Source: Polytrichum commune (Eukaryota > Streptophyta > Polytrichopsida > Polytrichales > Polytrichaceae). Taken from it: DNA of 60,000 nucleotides. The notes below the pieces were generated by a model, which made no database searches, had not been told where the DNA came from, and worked only from the letters and a program-made list of their open reading frames with translations. Made by a program: the position numbers and the translations under genes. The stretch is taken from contig OX485806.1 of the NCBI GenBank assembly GCA_950295325.1, forward strand, positions 9,178,001 to 9,238,000. Direction: 5' to 3'. Positions 11,001 to 21,805 of the stretch are shown in pieces (position 1 is the stretch's first letter; every line of letters starts with the position of its first letter).

Positions 11001-13396
11001 ATGAAAGCCATAGTAAGGAAGCAGGTAAAAAATTGTACAAAGGCATATGCATATCCTCTGTAAGTGATATTTGCAACAAGATTATTAAAAAGAAACAACA
11101 GTTTTCTTTTGAATACTTTATAAGGTTGTGAAGAAGATGACATGTAGTTTACCAGGATTCTGCACGTGAGCAGGCAACAACTCTTCTGCACTTGAAACAT
11201 TCTTTTTTACTAGAAGCCGAGCTAGGGCAGCTCTCAAAGCTGATTTTCGAGTCAACACTTGCTTCTCTGCATCCCCGGTAGGTGCAACATCCTACATGGA
11301 TGCACAAATGGAGTGATATGAGACAAAATCAACATTGAATTTCATGACACTCTTTGCCCACTGATGCAACATTAAGGATTTCATGCTCAACTTCTTGGAC
11401 AGACTTGATAAAAGCATCACTGCAGACATCATTATGTGAATGCAAGTCCATTATACTGGTGTTAGTCTGGTGATTTACTTCCGAAAGGTCCATGTTTTTG
11501 CATTTAGCCATAGCAGTGGCTGGGAGACAGGTCTGCTTGGAAGAAACAGAGACTACTAGATACATATTCTGTGTATGTAGGAAGGAACCTGGCCAAATAG
11601 GAGGTCACAAACAAGCACGTAGATGAGCTCCACTGGCATCTGCATGGCAATAAATTCCATGTTTGAATTGATAAAACAGCAACCTACATCAAGACCAACT
11701 CCTTCACATTGATCTTGAAAAACAGCTCACTTCTAAAGGCACAGTAGATGCAATTCATTGCCTTCTTCCTTGCGTAAAAAAGTAAGATCTCAAAACCCCC
11801 AAATATAACTTAGAAGGTGAAAGCACCTTCTTTTTGCCACTGAGCAAGTCCGTGGACGACAATACTTCCTTTAAGACTGGTAAATCTGAAACATAACAAT
11901 AGTACAGGCACACACATTATTCATTACAAGGCTTTGTAGTTTAACCAATTCCGTCTGTGGCACTGAAAATCCGGACCAAAATCAAGCCTGTTACAGGCCG
12001 CTGAAGGAGATACTGAACGGTGTTTACTAGATTAGAACACCCAAAAGGCAATTGGAATTCAGTTGCTGTTAATTGTGTTTAAGCCCACCAATTTTAAGAC
12101 TTAAGAATTACATAAATAGAAAATGCGAATAGGGCAGCTTTCCTCACTGCAGCGCTCTTTCGTCATTGCTCTTTTGAAAGCTAAAGTGGATACCAACACT
12201 TTAGGACCTTCCCTTCACATCCCAGGTAGAATTAGGGCTTCAGGGCAAGCTGGAGACGGACCAATTGCATTGCTAATCAATTTTCTTGCGGTCGACGGTA
12301 CATAAGACCATTTTAATATCGAAGTACACCACCTCTTGGTCTATGTAACAAAAAGTTGAAGTGATTACAAGGCGAGACTCTTAGTATGTTGCTACTCACA
12401 TGTCTTGTCTCACTGATTCTGAACAGAGGTGGGCTAGCCATAACACCAATCTAAGGCATTGTGATATAACCCTACTCAACCGCGCTCAGAAGAAACTCAC
12501 ACTTCAAGGTCTGACAAGTGAGAAATTTGTGAATTGTGTAGATACAAATGCGAACAGGGCAGCATTCCCCAATGCAGCGCTCGTTCGTCTTTGCTTTTTG
12601 AAAGCTAAAGCGGGCACCAACATTTTGGGACCTCTCCCTTCACATCCCAGGTGGAGGGTTTAGGGTTTAAGGCTAATATGGAGACACCCCAATTGCATTG
12701 CTAATCGATTCTTTGCGTTTTGCATCGAACTGCACCGTCTCCTCGGCTATGTAACAAAATGTTGAGGTGAATGCAAGGCGTGAGACTCTTGGTATGTTGC
12801 TCCTCAAATGTCTTATCCCACGCATACGAAACCGAGATGGGTTAACAACAAAACCAATCTAAGACATTGCAATCATTACCCTACCTCAACCGCTCGGAAG
12901 ATCTTACACTTCGAATTCGGGAAAGTGAGAGCGAGGGTTTAGGGTTAAAGGCCAATGTGGAGACGGTCCAATTGTATACATTGCTAATCAAATCTTTGCG
13001 GTTAAATCCAACTACGCCGTCTCTCGTCTCCGTAACAAATGTTGAGGTGAAAGCGAGGCGTGAGACTCCTGGTAGGTTGCTCTCCCACTCATTCCAAACG
13101 GAGCTGGATTAGCGATAACACCAGTCTATAAGTAAAGCATTGCAATCAAAAGCCCTGCTCAACCGCTTAAGCGGAAGAAACTCACACTTCAAGGTCTGGC
13201 AAGTGAGAGCGAGAGTGGCCTTCTTGGCAACAATGGAAGGCGCATAAATTAAGGAGCGTATGGAAGCGGAAGCTCGCCGATCCGCATCACCCTTCAACAG
13301 AGATTGCACTGCCTTGGCAGCCTGCCTCCTCACTTTCGCAAGCAGCTGCACTCTCATTCCCTTCGCCTCTCTGCCGCCACCGCTTTCCTGCACCAT
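5076..13396 (-). CDS. NSUN5: NSUN5-type rRNA (cytosine-C5) methyltransferase, 13 exons
   Basis: Exons in transcription order: 13396-13186, 11886-11828, 11639-11589, 11291-11153, 10996-10908, 10725-10627, 10471-10418, 9049-8905, 8746-8685, 8043-7956, 6940-6857, 6327-6166, 5311-5076. All introns are GT-AG, every junction keeps phase, and the total is 1,479 nt (492 aa plus stop). Residues 235-246 (VLDACAAPGNKT) form the SAM-binding motif. Motif IV is DPSCSGSG with Cys313; motif VI is YSTCSIH with Cys372, the nucleophile position in this family. The C-terminal GFFVALFVR is followed by a basic tail (RRKLKRKRKKER), likely nucleolar targeting. NSUN5/Rcm1 proteins methylate one conserved cytosine of large-subunit rRNA in the nucleolus. 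The length suits the family and nothing essential is missing. The start at 13396 is the first ATG in frame; Met14 is an alternative. Confidence 0.9.
5641..5960 (+). repeat. Dispersed repeat G, copy 1 (in NSUN5 last intron)
   Basis: This copy resembles 27745-28045 in the same orientation. Shared blocks include 'cttggatctcctc', 'caaggctagcttgg', 'gggtgacttta' and 'ccttttagccaactc'. It sits in the intron between the last two NSUN5 exons, while the partner sits in a bHLH-gene intron. No inverted ends or coding capacity were seen; the class is unknown. Confidence 0.7.
6447..6600 (+). repeat. Dispersed repeat K, copy 2 (in NSUN5 intron)
   Basis: Partner of 355-515. It lies in the intron between NSUN5 exons 11 and 12. 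The copies are clearly diverged but collinear over about 150 bp. Confidence 0.55.
6988..8600. repeat. Cluster of TGTGGGCCACA-type palindromic motifs
   Basis: Near-palindromic words related to gtgtgggccacac recur in NSUN5 introns, for example near 6988, 7390, 7512, 7690, 8333, 8387 and 8579. They occur in both orientations and are often followed by a taa/att tract. The core GTGGGCC matches the plant TCP/site-II type consensus, but intronic clustering makes remnants of a repeat family equally likely. Exon 10 (7956-8043) lies inside the cluster. Confidence 0.5.
9170..9414. mobile_element. Long-TIR MITE, family F, copy 1 (in NSUN5 intron 7)
   Basis: The left end reads ggggagagagggaattgtc and the right end is its inverse (gacaattccctctcgcc). 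The pairing continues inward through the catccaac/gttggatg blocks, giving imperfect arms of about 50 bp. A related copy lies at 34793-35042. No transposase is present. I could not identify a clean target duplication, so the superfamily stays open. Confidence 0.7.
9849..10301. mobile_element. PIF/Harbinger-type MITE, family D (in NSUN5 intron 7)
   Basis: The left end GGGGCACTTTACACTA pairs with the inverted right end GGGCCACTTTATACTA. A perfect TTA target duplication lies at 9846-9848 and 10302-10304. The element is 453 bp without coding capacity. The termini resemble family C at 34016-34511, so both were probably moved by related transposases. Confidence 0.8.
12123..13216. repeat. Tandem array at NSUN5 exon 1/intron 1
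   Basis: Three collinear units begin near 12123, 12549 and 12940. Each carries the blocks 'ccaattgcattgctaatc', 'gtaacaaa.gttgaggtga', 'gcgtgagactc' and 'ctcacacttc'. The third unit is shorter, lacking about 110 bp at its left, and its end is the functional 3' part of NSUN5 exon 1 with its splice donor (GT at 13185-13184). The first unit carries a nearly intact copy of that boundary (about 12487-12520). The intron therefore grew by tandem duplication that included coding sequence. Confidence 0.8.
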
Positions 13397-13762
13397 CGCT
13401 CTTCTCTTCTATTCTATTCTGAACTGCTACCTCTGTAATCAAAAACTCTCTTCTCTTCCGAACATGAGTTAATAAGCTTACTCCTTAACCCTTGGGTCCC
13501 ACGAAGAGGACAATCCTTCTGCACAAAAGGGCATCGTAACGCCGAGTACTACGGTCCAAGTATGAAGTAAAACATGAATGATATAATACATTATATGGGT
13601 ATAAACACTCAACTGCACTCCACATTACTCAACCCATGATCTGTGTTCATGGACCTCCTCTGTTCATGGTTCATGGACCTGCTCTGTTCATGGGCGCTGC
13701 AGTAGATTCCAGAATAAAGCCTCCAGATGTTGGAATCCCACTGTCCCAGTGCTTCATACTGA
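13397..13762. other. NSUN5 upstream region
   Basis: This should hold the promoter and 5' UTR of the minus-strand gene. The bases just upstream of the ATG are rich in AGA on the coding strand. I see no convincing TATA element or upstream gene. Confidence 0.4.
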
Positions 13763-14249
13763 GGGTCAGTTTACACCATGGACCATGAAGTCCGATCATG
13801 GAAGATGGCTTTTTTACATGATCCGATTTGATGATCCAACTTTCATGGTCCGATATCTTAAAATATCAATTTATGAAGTCTTGGGACCCCTCATTAGGTG
13901 TGCACTGAATGTGAACTAAGAGGAATGACCATGCACCAAAAAAGGAATGTGCTGATTTTTTTTTAATATATGCCCGGAAAGGACAATTTGGAGGGGGGAT
14001 CAAGTTTGACCATTCTCTTGTCTTCGTCTTTTTTCCCCCAAACAAAACAATTAAAATAATATTAGGACAAACATTTCTTTGTCATGGGCCCAGGTTTGCC
14101 CATGTTTGCTATTTCTAGAACATGACCCCATGGTCACTTTGACATGTTTCCTTGGTGTAAACCGGAGTGGTCCCATGATGAATTCAATAATCAATCACAA
14201 ATTTTATAGGGTCTTGGGATGACTTCATGGTCCATGTTGTAAGCAACCC
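13763..14249. mobile_element. MITE, family E, copy 1
   Basis: The left end GGGTCAGTTTACACCATGG pairs with the inverted right end GGGTTGCTTACAACATGG, and both continue into ACCATGAAGTC. The interior contains 'accatgcaccaaaaaa' and 'atatgcccggaaaggac', shared with copies at 14514-15078 and 42858-43820. GGG termini suggest a PIF/Harbinger relative, although the flanking triplets here do not match. No transposase frame is present. Confidence 0.75.
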
Positions 14250-14513
14250 GTGAATTTGAAGTCAAGATAGTTGAACACAACTCATCACCTCATTCCTCAA
14301 TCACACCAAACTTCCCATCCATGTTCCAACCGTGAAAATTGTTGGGAATTATGTCGAGAAATAGTTGCCAACATCTATTTCTTAGTTGGAACCTAGACAT
14401 AAAGTTTGGTGTGATTGATGCCTAAGTAATGTTGTGCAGGAGATCTATGCTCGGGGGATGTATTTTATGCACGCTAATGACCAACAATTCATGATATTTT
14501 AAGGGGTTTTTTA

Positions 14514-15078
14514 GGTTAAGTTACGTCATGAACCATGAAGTTGTCCCCATGTCAGATAGCATTTTTTATGGTCACAATTCCATGGTCCGATTCATAAAGA
14601 AAATACATCTTCCAAAGCCTTTGGGTTGCTCACTAGATTAGGTGTAAACTGAATGTGGACCGTGAGGAGTGACCATGCACCAAAAAGTAAATGTGTTCTA
14701 TGTATATATATATGTCCAAAAAGGATGGTTTGGGGATTTTTTGTCATGTTTGACCTTTCTCCCTTTCTTCTTCTCTCTTAACTACAATAACATTTGGCAC
14801 ATAAATAAAAAAATAAATAAAGTGGCATATCTCTATCATGGTCTCTTGACATTTGCAACGAGAGAACCTCTTTTGCCTCTCTCACTCCAAAACCCATTGG
14901 ACCATCAAAGTGGATGATGTAGGCCAAACAACAAGCCTTTTGGGGAGCTTGAGTTTCATGGTTACTCTTACATTTTATTTCTTGATGTAAACCAAAGTGG
15001 TCCCAAGACGATGTCAACGGCCAATCGCATACTTTAGGGAAGCAAGGGACAACTTTATGGTTCATGATGTAAACAACC
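14514..15078. mobile_element. MITE, family E, copy 2
   Basis: The left end GGTTAAGTTACGTCATGAAC pairs with the inverted right end GGTTGTTTACATCATGAACC. Interior blocks 'gaccatgcaccaaaaag' and 'tatgtccaaaaaggatgg' match copies 1 and 3. A TTA precedes the left end; the right flank is TCT, so the target duplication is degraded or the end is misplaced by a few bases. Confidence 0.7.
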
Positions 15079-15189
15079 TCTAAGCTCTAAACATAGTAAT
15101 TATTGGTGCAAGAGCAAAGCTCTCGGTTTGCTCTTTTTTCCTCACCCATAATTTTATCACTAAATCCATGCAAATGCAAATGATTGTCG

Positions 15190-15480
15190 AAACTAGACAA
15201 CTACACCATCTATGGTATTTAGTGTCATGTGCATAATAATGGCATTTACCCTATTTTGAGGTGTATGCTAGGTTACACTAATGCTCAACGACTGCAACAC
15301 TAGTGTCCCCTCACGCCACTTAGCATTCAAGTGCGCTAACTAATATCTTGGCATAAAGTATGTTCAATTGTGTTATGAGGTATATGCCTATCTTACACAA
15401 AGGTCTACAAGTTGACTAAAGTGTACACAATTGACACTTGGCATTAGTATGCTCGAGAATATCTTCCTCTTTAATTTGCA
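15190..15480 (+). repeat. Dispersed repeat J, copy 1
   Basis: Blocks such as 'tattttgaggt', 'aatatcttg.cat' and 'gttatgaggt' recur in the same order around 41690-42280. No terminal structure was found. The surrounding 15.1-16.1 kb interval contains no gene. Confidence 0.5.
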
Positions 15481-16136
15481 TACTAATATGTAAACGCATG
15501 ACACTTGCCATTGGTATGCTTGAGAATGCCTTCCCCTTGCATACTTAACCGCAAATCTATCATCTCAAGTATCTTAATGTGCTACTCAAATATCGTGATG
15601 TAATAAAAATTTCACTTATAAAATTTATTTATTTTGACGAATAGTATCACGCTAGCAATTAGTAGATGTCATACTTGGAAACCTCTAGACATCTAGTGTA
15701 AGCTCTTTGCAAAAAATAGGGTAAGTAACACTAAATATCATAAATGTTGTCATGTAGATGAAATCAATTTAACTTTGGATGAATAAAGATTCATGATAAC
15801 TAAGAAACTAGATAGAGTTATCCAAAACCTAATGTAACTCCCACTCTTGAGATAAGGCATGGGAGGAGCTAAGACTAGAAGAGCTATACACATTGTCGTT
15901 CTCCTTAACATCCTACGACACAACAACTTTCAACGGAATTATGATCAACTCATCCAATGAGTATGAGCACCTTCTAACTAAAGTGGTCAAATTTGTATAA
16001 TTTCCTTGCAGGAGTTCAAGAGGATTCCAATCAATATGTACGTATTATATAGATTGTTGGATGTTGGTTCCAAGTATACATGCATTACCTAGAGCGTTGA
16101 TTCCATTTACAATCACCCAACTTTGGTAGGTTCAAA

Positions 16137-16204
16137 GATAGATAGATAGATAGAGAGATAGAAACTCCAACCCCTTTAAAGCAAGGGGCCGGCGTGAATA
16201 AAGT
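16137..16204 (-). mobile_element. 5'-truncated retroposon, family R, copy 1
   Basis: Read on the minus strand this is a 3' fragment starting cactttattcacgccgg and ending in a (TATC)n tail. It is flanked by an 11-bp target duplication, gtaggttcaaa, at 16126-16136 and 16205-16215. The same 3' end closes the longer copy at 53063-53355. Truncation at the 5' side with intact target duplications is the mark of target-primed reverse transcription. Confidence 0.85.
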
Positions 16205-16319
16205 GTAGGTTCAAACCTAGGCTTTGCCTTGCCTCTCGCACAAAAGGGTATCATAACTTTGATGAAGTTGGTGCATTGTGCACAATAAAGTATAGGTCAA
16301 ATTTATTTACATTTGTTTA

Positions 16320-17105
16320 CATGTAATAATACCATCATTGTTGTGTATTTGCACCTATCCGGGTATACAATTCACCATGAGTGCCACTTTATTGTGTGTG
16401 CATGCTTTGAACTTGCCACTTTGCCTCCGTTGCTTTCAAGTGCCACCCATGCTATCTCGAGGGCTTTATTGCTACTTTATAAGGCATGTGGGTGTTATTT
16501 GGTTCATTTTTTTTAGGAGTTCCAACTTCTTCCGATTATATTAAATAGCAATACTCATGTTGCATTAGTAGATCCACAACGAAAATCAATCTCCTTTATT
16601 TAGTTATGCTTATCAGAAGTGTATGTTTGTGTGATTTCTTAACTGGATGAATAGATTCTCCCAATTATGTTCATTATTGAATGTGGAGTAATTATTGATA
16701 TATGAAAACATAGACCAATTTTTTTTAAACATGTGTATTTATGACATTTGCTCTTTGATCCTCACCAAATCACATACTAAATCAATTATAAGGGTGCAGC
16801 TAATAAACCAAGCCACTTAAGACCCACCTACCTTAATCAAACATAAGCTAAACCTTCTGTCACAGGGAGAGGACAAGGGCTCTTGCTCACAGGGCCATCA
16901 TGACCTCAAGAAAATGATACAAACGTAGAATAAAATAATTATCAATATACACTTTATGTGCATGAATACTTTTTGTTGGGTATATATGTGCTCCGGGTAT
17001 ATATTACATGTACTCAACTCTTTGGTTTCAAGTGTAGGGTTTGGTAGGGCTCCGAACATGCCACTTTTGCCTTCATTGCTTTCAAGTGCCATTGTTGCTC
17101 TCTTG
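16320..17105 (+). repeat. Diverged direct repeat
   Basis: Segments near 16338-16460 and 16970-17105 share 'ccgggtata', 'catgccactttgcc'-like and 'ttgctttcaagtgcca' blocks in the same order, about 640 bp apart. No gene is seen in or around them. Confidence 0.5.
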
Positions 17106-17573
17106 AGTTGAAGCTAAGGTCACATGAAGTGGACAAATGTTCCAACACCCAAAGGACATCATCATAACCCTAAAGAAAATGATACACCTACAACATCCAT
17201 TTTAACATGGTGTGCAAGCAATTTTTGTTGGGTATGAGCCCAAAATGAGTGCTCATATTTGTTTTATGTTTAGAATCTATTTAGAATTGCATTTGGAGTG
17301 TTATTGAAACAATCAAAAGTATAAAAAGAATGAGGCTTGGTGTGGTTTATGTTTTAGGCCTTAAGCATATTTTGTGTGGTTAATTAGAAGCTTAGTGACA
17401 TTAGGGAGTGTTTTGGTTAAGTGTGTAGTGTTTGATGAAGCAAGGGGAAGGGCCTTGGATTTAAATGTTTGAATTAGAACATGTTCTTGTTGGTTTAGAG
17501 GGTGAGGATTTAGTGGATAGGATAAGGTCCTACTAAGTAGGAGAAGGTTAAGGGGCTTGTGGTCTTGGGTGCC

Positions 17574-17664
17574 CTCTCCTCCTCCTCCTCTCCTCTCTCT
17601 CTTTCTCTCTCTCTTCTTCTTCTTCCTCTCTTCTTCTCCTCTCCCCCTCTCCCCCTCCTCTCTA
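17574..17664 (+). repeat. CT-rich low-complexity tract
   Basis: An almost pure pyrimidine run of tcc, tct and ct repeats. Such tracts occur near plant transcription starts, but no gene follows directly, so it is recorded as simple sequence only. Confidence 0.8.
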
Positions 17665-17825
17665 GGATTTTGAGCTCTTAGAGTTAGAAAACATGTGTGA
17701 ATTAGGAAGAGGTTATTAGGGGATTTAGTGTGATTAGGTAGGAATATTAGTAAGAGGGTCTTGTGGAAATTAGTGAGGTCAACTAGGGGATTAGTGTGGT
17801 TAATTAGGATTTGAATATTTGGCGA

Positions 17826-18026
17826 GTATACGAAGGCAACTCCAAGCAGTGGGCAGCAGTCAAGGCAGCTGATATCCGAGGCAGCTGCCGGGCAGTAGAC
17901 AGTAGTTCAAGGCAGCTGATATACGAAGGCAGCTCCAGGCAGTGAACAATAGTTCAAGTCAGCTGATATCCGAGGCAGCTGCCGGGCAGTAGACAGTAGT
18001 TCAAGGTCAACTGGTATACGGAGGCC
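17826..18026 (+). repeat. 47-bp minisatellite rich in CAGCTG
   Basis: Units begin at 17864, 17911, 17958 and 18005 (exactly 47 bp apart), preceded by a diverged unit. Odd and even units differ (ccgaggcagctgccggg versus acgaaggcagctccagg), which suggests a 94-bp higher-order period. The palindrome CAGCTG occurs repeatedly. No coding frame is convincing. Confidence 0.85.
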
Positions 18027-18424
18027 TTACATGGGAATACCGTGGTGCTACATTGGAATTGGCAATAGATAGTTAATTATGTTTACACTTAACATTAGTT
18101 AAATATTTGGTTCGTTGGTAAGCTAGGAGACAAGAAGTATTGGGTGGTAGAATTTGCAGTTGAATTTGGGGTGTGAATTATATTGAGGTAGCAATAGGGG
18201 TGTTATGATTGGGATAATAGAGAAGAGCGTTTGTCAACGCTTGTAATGTTATCGTGGAATGGATTGGTGTGCAATGATTGATGGGAGATGTAATGGACCC
18301 TCACGAATTTGGTCAAATGGAGTTGTGGAAACATGAATGTGATATCCATTCCCTCACCCGGACTAGGACGCTTAAGGGTGGGTGGTTTGGCCTCACATTG
18401 GGTATATATGCTCCATGTAAATAT

Positions 18425-18465
18425 AGATATATATATATAGAGATATATATATAGATATATATATC
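18425..18465. repeat. AT/GATA microsatellite
   Basis: A run of tatatatagata units. Simple sequence only. Confidence 0.8.
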
Positions 18466-19164
18466 AAGGTTGGCACCACGTGGTTTTTTATGGTTGGTTT
18501 TTTCATAGTTTAAAATAAAATAAAATAAAATAAAACATGATCATTTGAGGTCCAACAAAATCCAGGTTTATTGCAAATAAGTTGAGATTATATGGTAGAG
18601 GGTCCAATGTCCACCAATGATGGTGCTGAGTGCCGAGTGCTGGAATAAAACTATGGTTTTATTCGCAACAATCGGGTTTCTTGCATTAAAACAAGAACCC
18701 AATGCATTGGCCGAAAAAGTTGGGTTTTTTCCACCCTTGTAGAAGTCCAAATGTAGCGCCAACCTTCTCAAATCTCGTTGACTTGTCATTACCTTGTTGG
18801 ACATGAGCACGTTGATTATAGATTGTAACATGTTATCATCGGGACCCTTGAAATCATATACATGTTGGTACGGGTTACAATATAATTCTTTGTGCTGCTA
18901 CTACCACTACTACCTCATCGCTCCCACAACCTAGTAAATAGGATGAGGATGTCTTGGTACAACCCGTAGCATGGCTCTTTGTGTAGAACATGGTAGACAT
19001 GCCTAAATTAAACACAATAATAATACATGCACCTTTATTTGAATGGTATGTAGTTGGGTGTGGATCTAAGAACTAGAACAAAAAATACAAGTGTTCGACG
19101 CGCATTAACTATGCCAACCATTCTAGGCTCAATAATCAACATGATTGGGGGAATCCTTAAGAGT

Positions 19165-19470
19165 CCAAGAGGCTTAGTCTAGGCCTCTCCACGCACAAAA
19201 AACATGTGTTTGAGCTGCATACTTCCATTCAAAGCTAATTGTGTCAAGAGTTACCCTATCCAAAACTAACTAATTCTCCAAGTGCATGAAATTTTGAGTT
19301 TGTTGAATACCTTGATGTTGTTAAAGATTTGAATTCAAATACATAGCATGAGTGCCCTTGTATGGAAATATATACACTATGTTGGGATTATATTTTGATC
19401 ATCAATGTCAATTAAGAGTATATTTTGATTCTATCATGGACATAAAGACATTATATAAAATAATGCTCCA
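19165..19470 (+). repeat. Dispersed repeat H, copy 1
   Basis: Matches 25300-25590 in the same orientation through blocks such as 'taattgtgtca', 'aagtgca', 'gagtgcccttgtatgg'/'gggtgccctttggatg' and 'gagtatat'. The partner lies in an intron of the bHLH gene. The class is unknown. Confidence 0.6.
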
Positions 19471-21385
19471 AACTCATATATATATATAAGATGGTTTTTG
19501 AGCTTGGTGAGACCCGTATAAATTATGTGTGTGTTTGCAAATTGAGACTATGGATCCTTCAAGGGTTAACAAGCATAAGATTCGTCACTATTATAATAAA
19601 TCATATATTCATGTGAGTGCCTACAATTATGAGGCAAATGGCTATGAGCACAAGAAGGATTTTGCTAAACCGTCTTACATTAATTGCAACTTTCAAAGAG
19701 AGAGGACGCCGGTTGCTAGGGTCGGTGTGGATGAGGGACACTTCACCTTGATCATAGCCACAAACCCATATGTGAATCCAGAGAGGGTTATTGCAACTTT
19801 CACATCCTATGAGAAGTGAGTGCGTAGAGAGAAACATTCAACTAATGGCCCTTCCCCACATGACTTTACCAAATAACCAAAGTCTTTCCTAAAAACCGGG
19901 AAAGCTCCCTTGGTTATAGCGGAGGCGTCTGGCTATCCCAATGCACCTACAAGAACTTGCTCCGGAGATTGTTGAGTAGGTTTTAGTTAAGTACATGGTC
20001 ATTGTTTTATCTACCAAGCAATGAATGTTGGATGGTTTTTGTCCCATCCCCAAATGCCTTACTACTAATCTATCTTACCATCAGTTTTTGTTAATGGAGC
20101 TCCTCGTGCCCTCATAGCTAAGACTAAAAGCAACCAATCACAAGGGCAGGAGGTAACACTTTTAAAGGTCCTACATTCTTGCCTCATCTCTAGGTACCGA
20201 TGGGAGGGTCGGTGCGCTTGAGGCTTAAAACCTCCACTTTTAAACCATGCCACATCACTTGCCAACTAGGCTCTGCATTATATAATGTCGATGGTGTGAA
20301 GGCCGTGTTTTTGGAACCAACTTGAAGGCTTAGCTAAAGTCAGGTGGGGAGGGGGCATAAGGTGCTTCTACTAAATCATAATAATATTCAATTAAGTGAC
20401 CAAGTTGAATAGAACTAGAAATATGTCATATAAGGTGCTATGGATGCTTATCCGTTTGTAGATTCAGCCTAAAAAATAAGTGAGATACGGGTGAAGCACC
20501 GTCACTGAATATTATTAGATAGGTACAGCTGAATACTAGTCCAAATACTTTTGCAGCGTATCAGTGTCCATCCGGGTATATATTTTATACCCGGAGCACT
20601 GACCTCCTGTGCATGGAGGCTCCGACACCAATTGCTCTCACTCATCACTTTGGCTCCGAAGCCCAAAGACTCAAGATTGAAGCAAGTAACTAAGTACTCG
20701 ACAGTAATTAAGTAATCAATGACTCGATACCCACCAACCTGTCGTTGCAGGGCTGTTCGGAATCCTCCCAGTCCGAGCGTGTCCGTGGGTTACTTTCTTT
20801 CTTTTGTTGCACAGTGTCGTCGTTGATCTTCCAGCTCACTCCTCACCTCACACATCCTTCCGACCGCGTCCTACACATCCATCTTTAGTCTGCCATCATC
20901 TTTCTTGTGGGCTCATTTCATTTCGGTCTGCATACATCACCGCCAGCTTCTGTCAGCCCGCCACCAAAATTTCACCCAAAAATGACTTGAAATGGAGCTT
21001 CACCTACTACTGTGGTCGTGTCGGAGGTTTTTGAGTATGTTAAGCATGCTAGGTTAGAGCTCCCCCCCTGTTGGCAGCTGATGTTCGTCCGCTTGATCCT
21101 CAATTATTGAGCTTAGGAGGCACCTTTTCCCTGTTCCATGGTGTTTTGGTGAGGTTTGGAGAGGTTTGGGAGTTTTTCGGGAGGTTTTGTGAGCTTGTTG
21201 TGATGTTGGGAGGGTTAGGTTGAGGAGGTGAGAGGGAGAGAGAGTAAAGATGAGAGTGAGCGTGGGTGCTTCCCGTGGCCGGGGATCACCTTACAGCAAT
21301 GGATGAGGAGGAAAAAGGAGGGAACACTTAAGTGGAATCCACGGAGCGTTGTTGATATTAGGAAGAAAGAGTAAGAATTGGTGTG
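19471..21385. other. Intergenic and bHLH 5' region
   Basis: No supported gene up to about 20.7 kb. A short palindrome (gggtatatattttataccc, 20574-20592) is the only structured element noticed. From about 20.75 kb the sequence becomes GC-richer and likely holds the promoter and 5' UTR of the bHLH gene. A 76-codon open frame at 20804-21034 could be an upstream ORF if the transcript starts early enough. Confidence 0.4.
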
Positions 21386-21773
21386 ATGATGGAAGCCCAG
21401 TCATTCTGGGAGGACCCAGCCATGATTGAGGCGTTTATGGGACCGGGGCCGGGGTTATTAGCATCATCAGTTCCTCCTGGCTACGAGGGGCAAGGGCAGC
21501 AAGATGATCCTACGGGCACCATGGGCGAGGGCGGGGGCGCAGAGCTCAGTGACACTGTGTTACTGCAGAAGTTGCATTTGTTGGTGGAAGACCCTCATGT
21601 GAATTGGACGTATGGTATTTTCTGGCAGCTCTCGCGATCGCCTACCGAGGAGCTGTAAGCCCTCTCCTCCTTCCATCACCTTCAGGTCAATCAATTCAAG
21701 AATGATTCTGCCGTTGAATTTGAAACTTTGGCATCAGATTCCTAGGACTCAGTAAAGAGTGCACTTACAATGG

Positions 21774-21805
<32 letters not shown>

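Noticed and set aside
19549-19819. Plus-strand 90-codon frame (MDPSRVNKHKIRHYYNKS...)
   Set aside because: It looks somewhat protein-like, but I see no family, no adjoining exon with proper splice sites and no element structure; not enough to call a gene.
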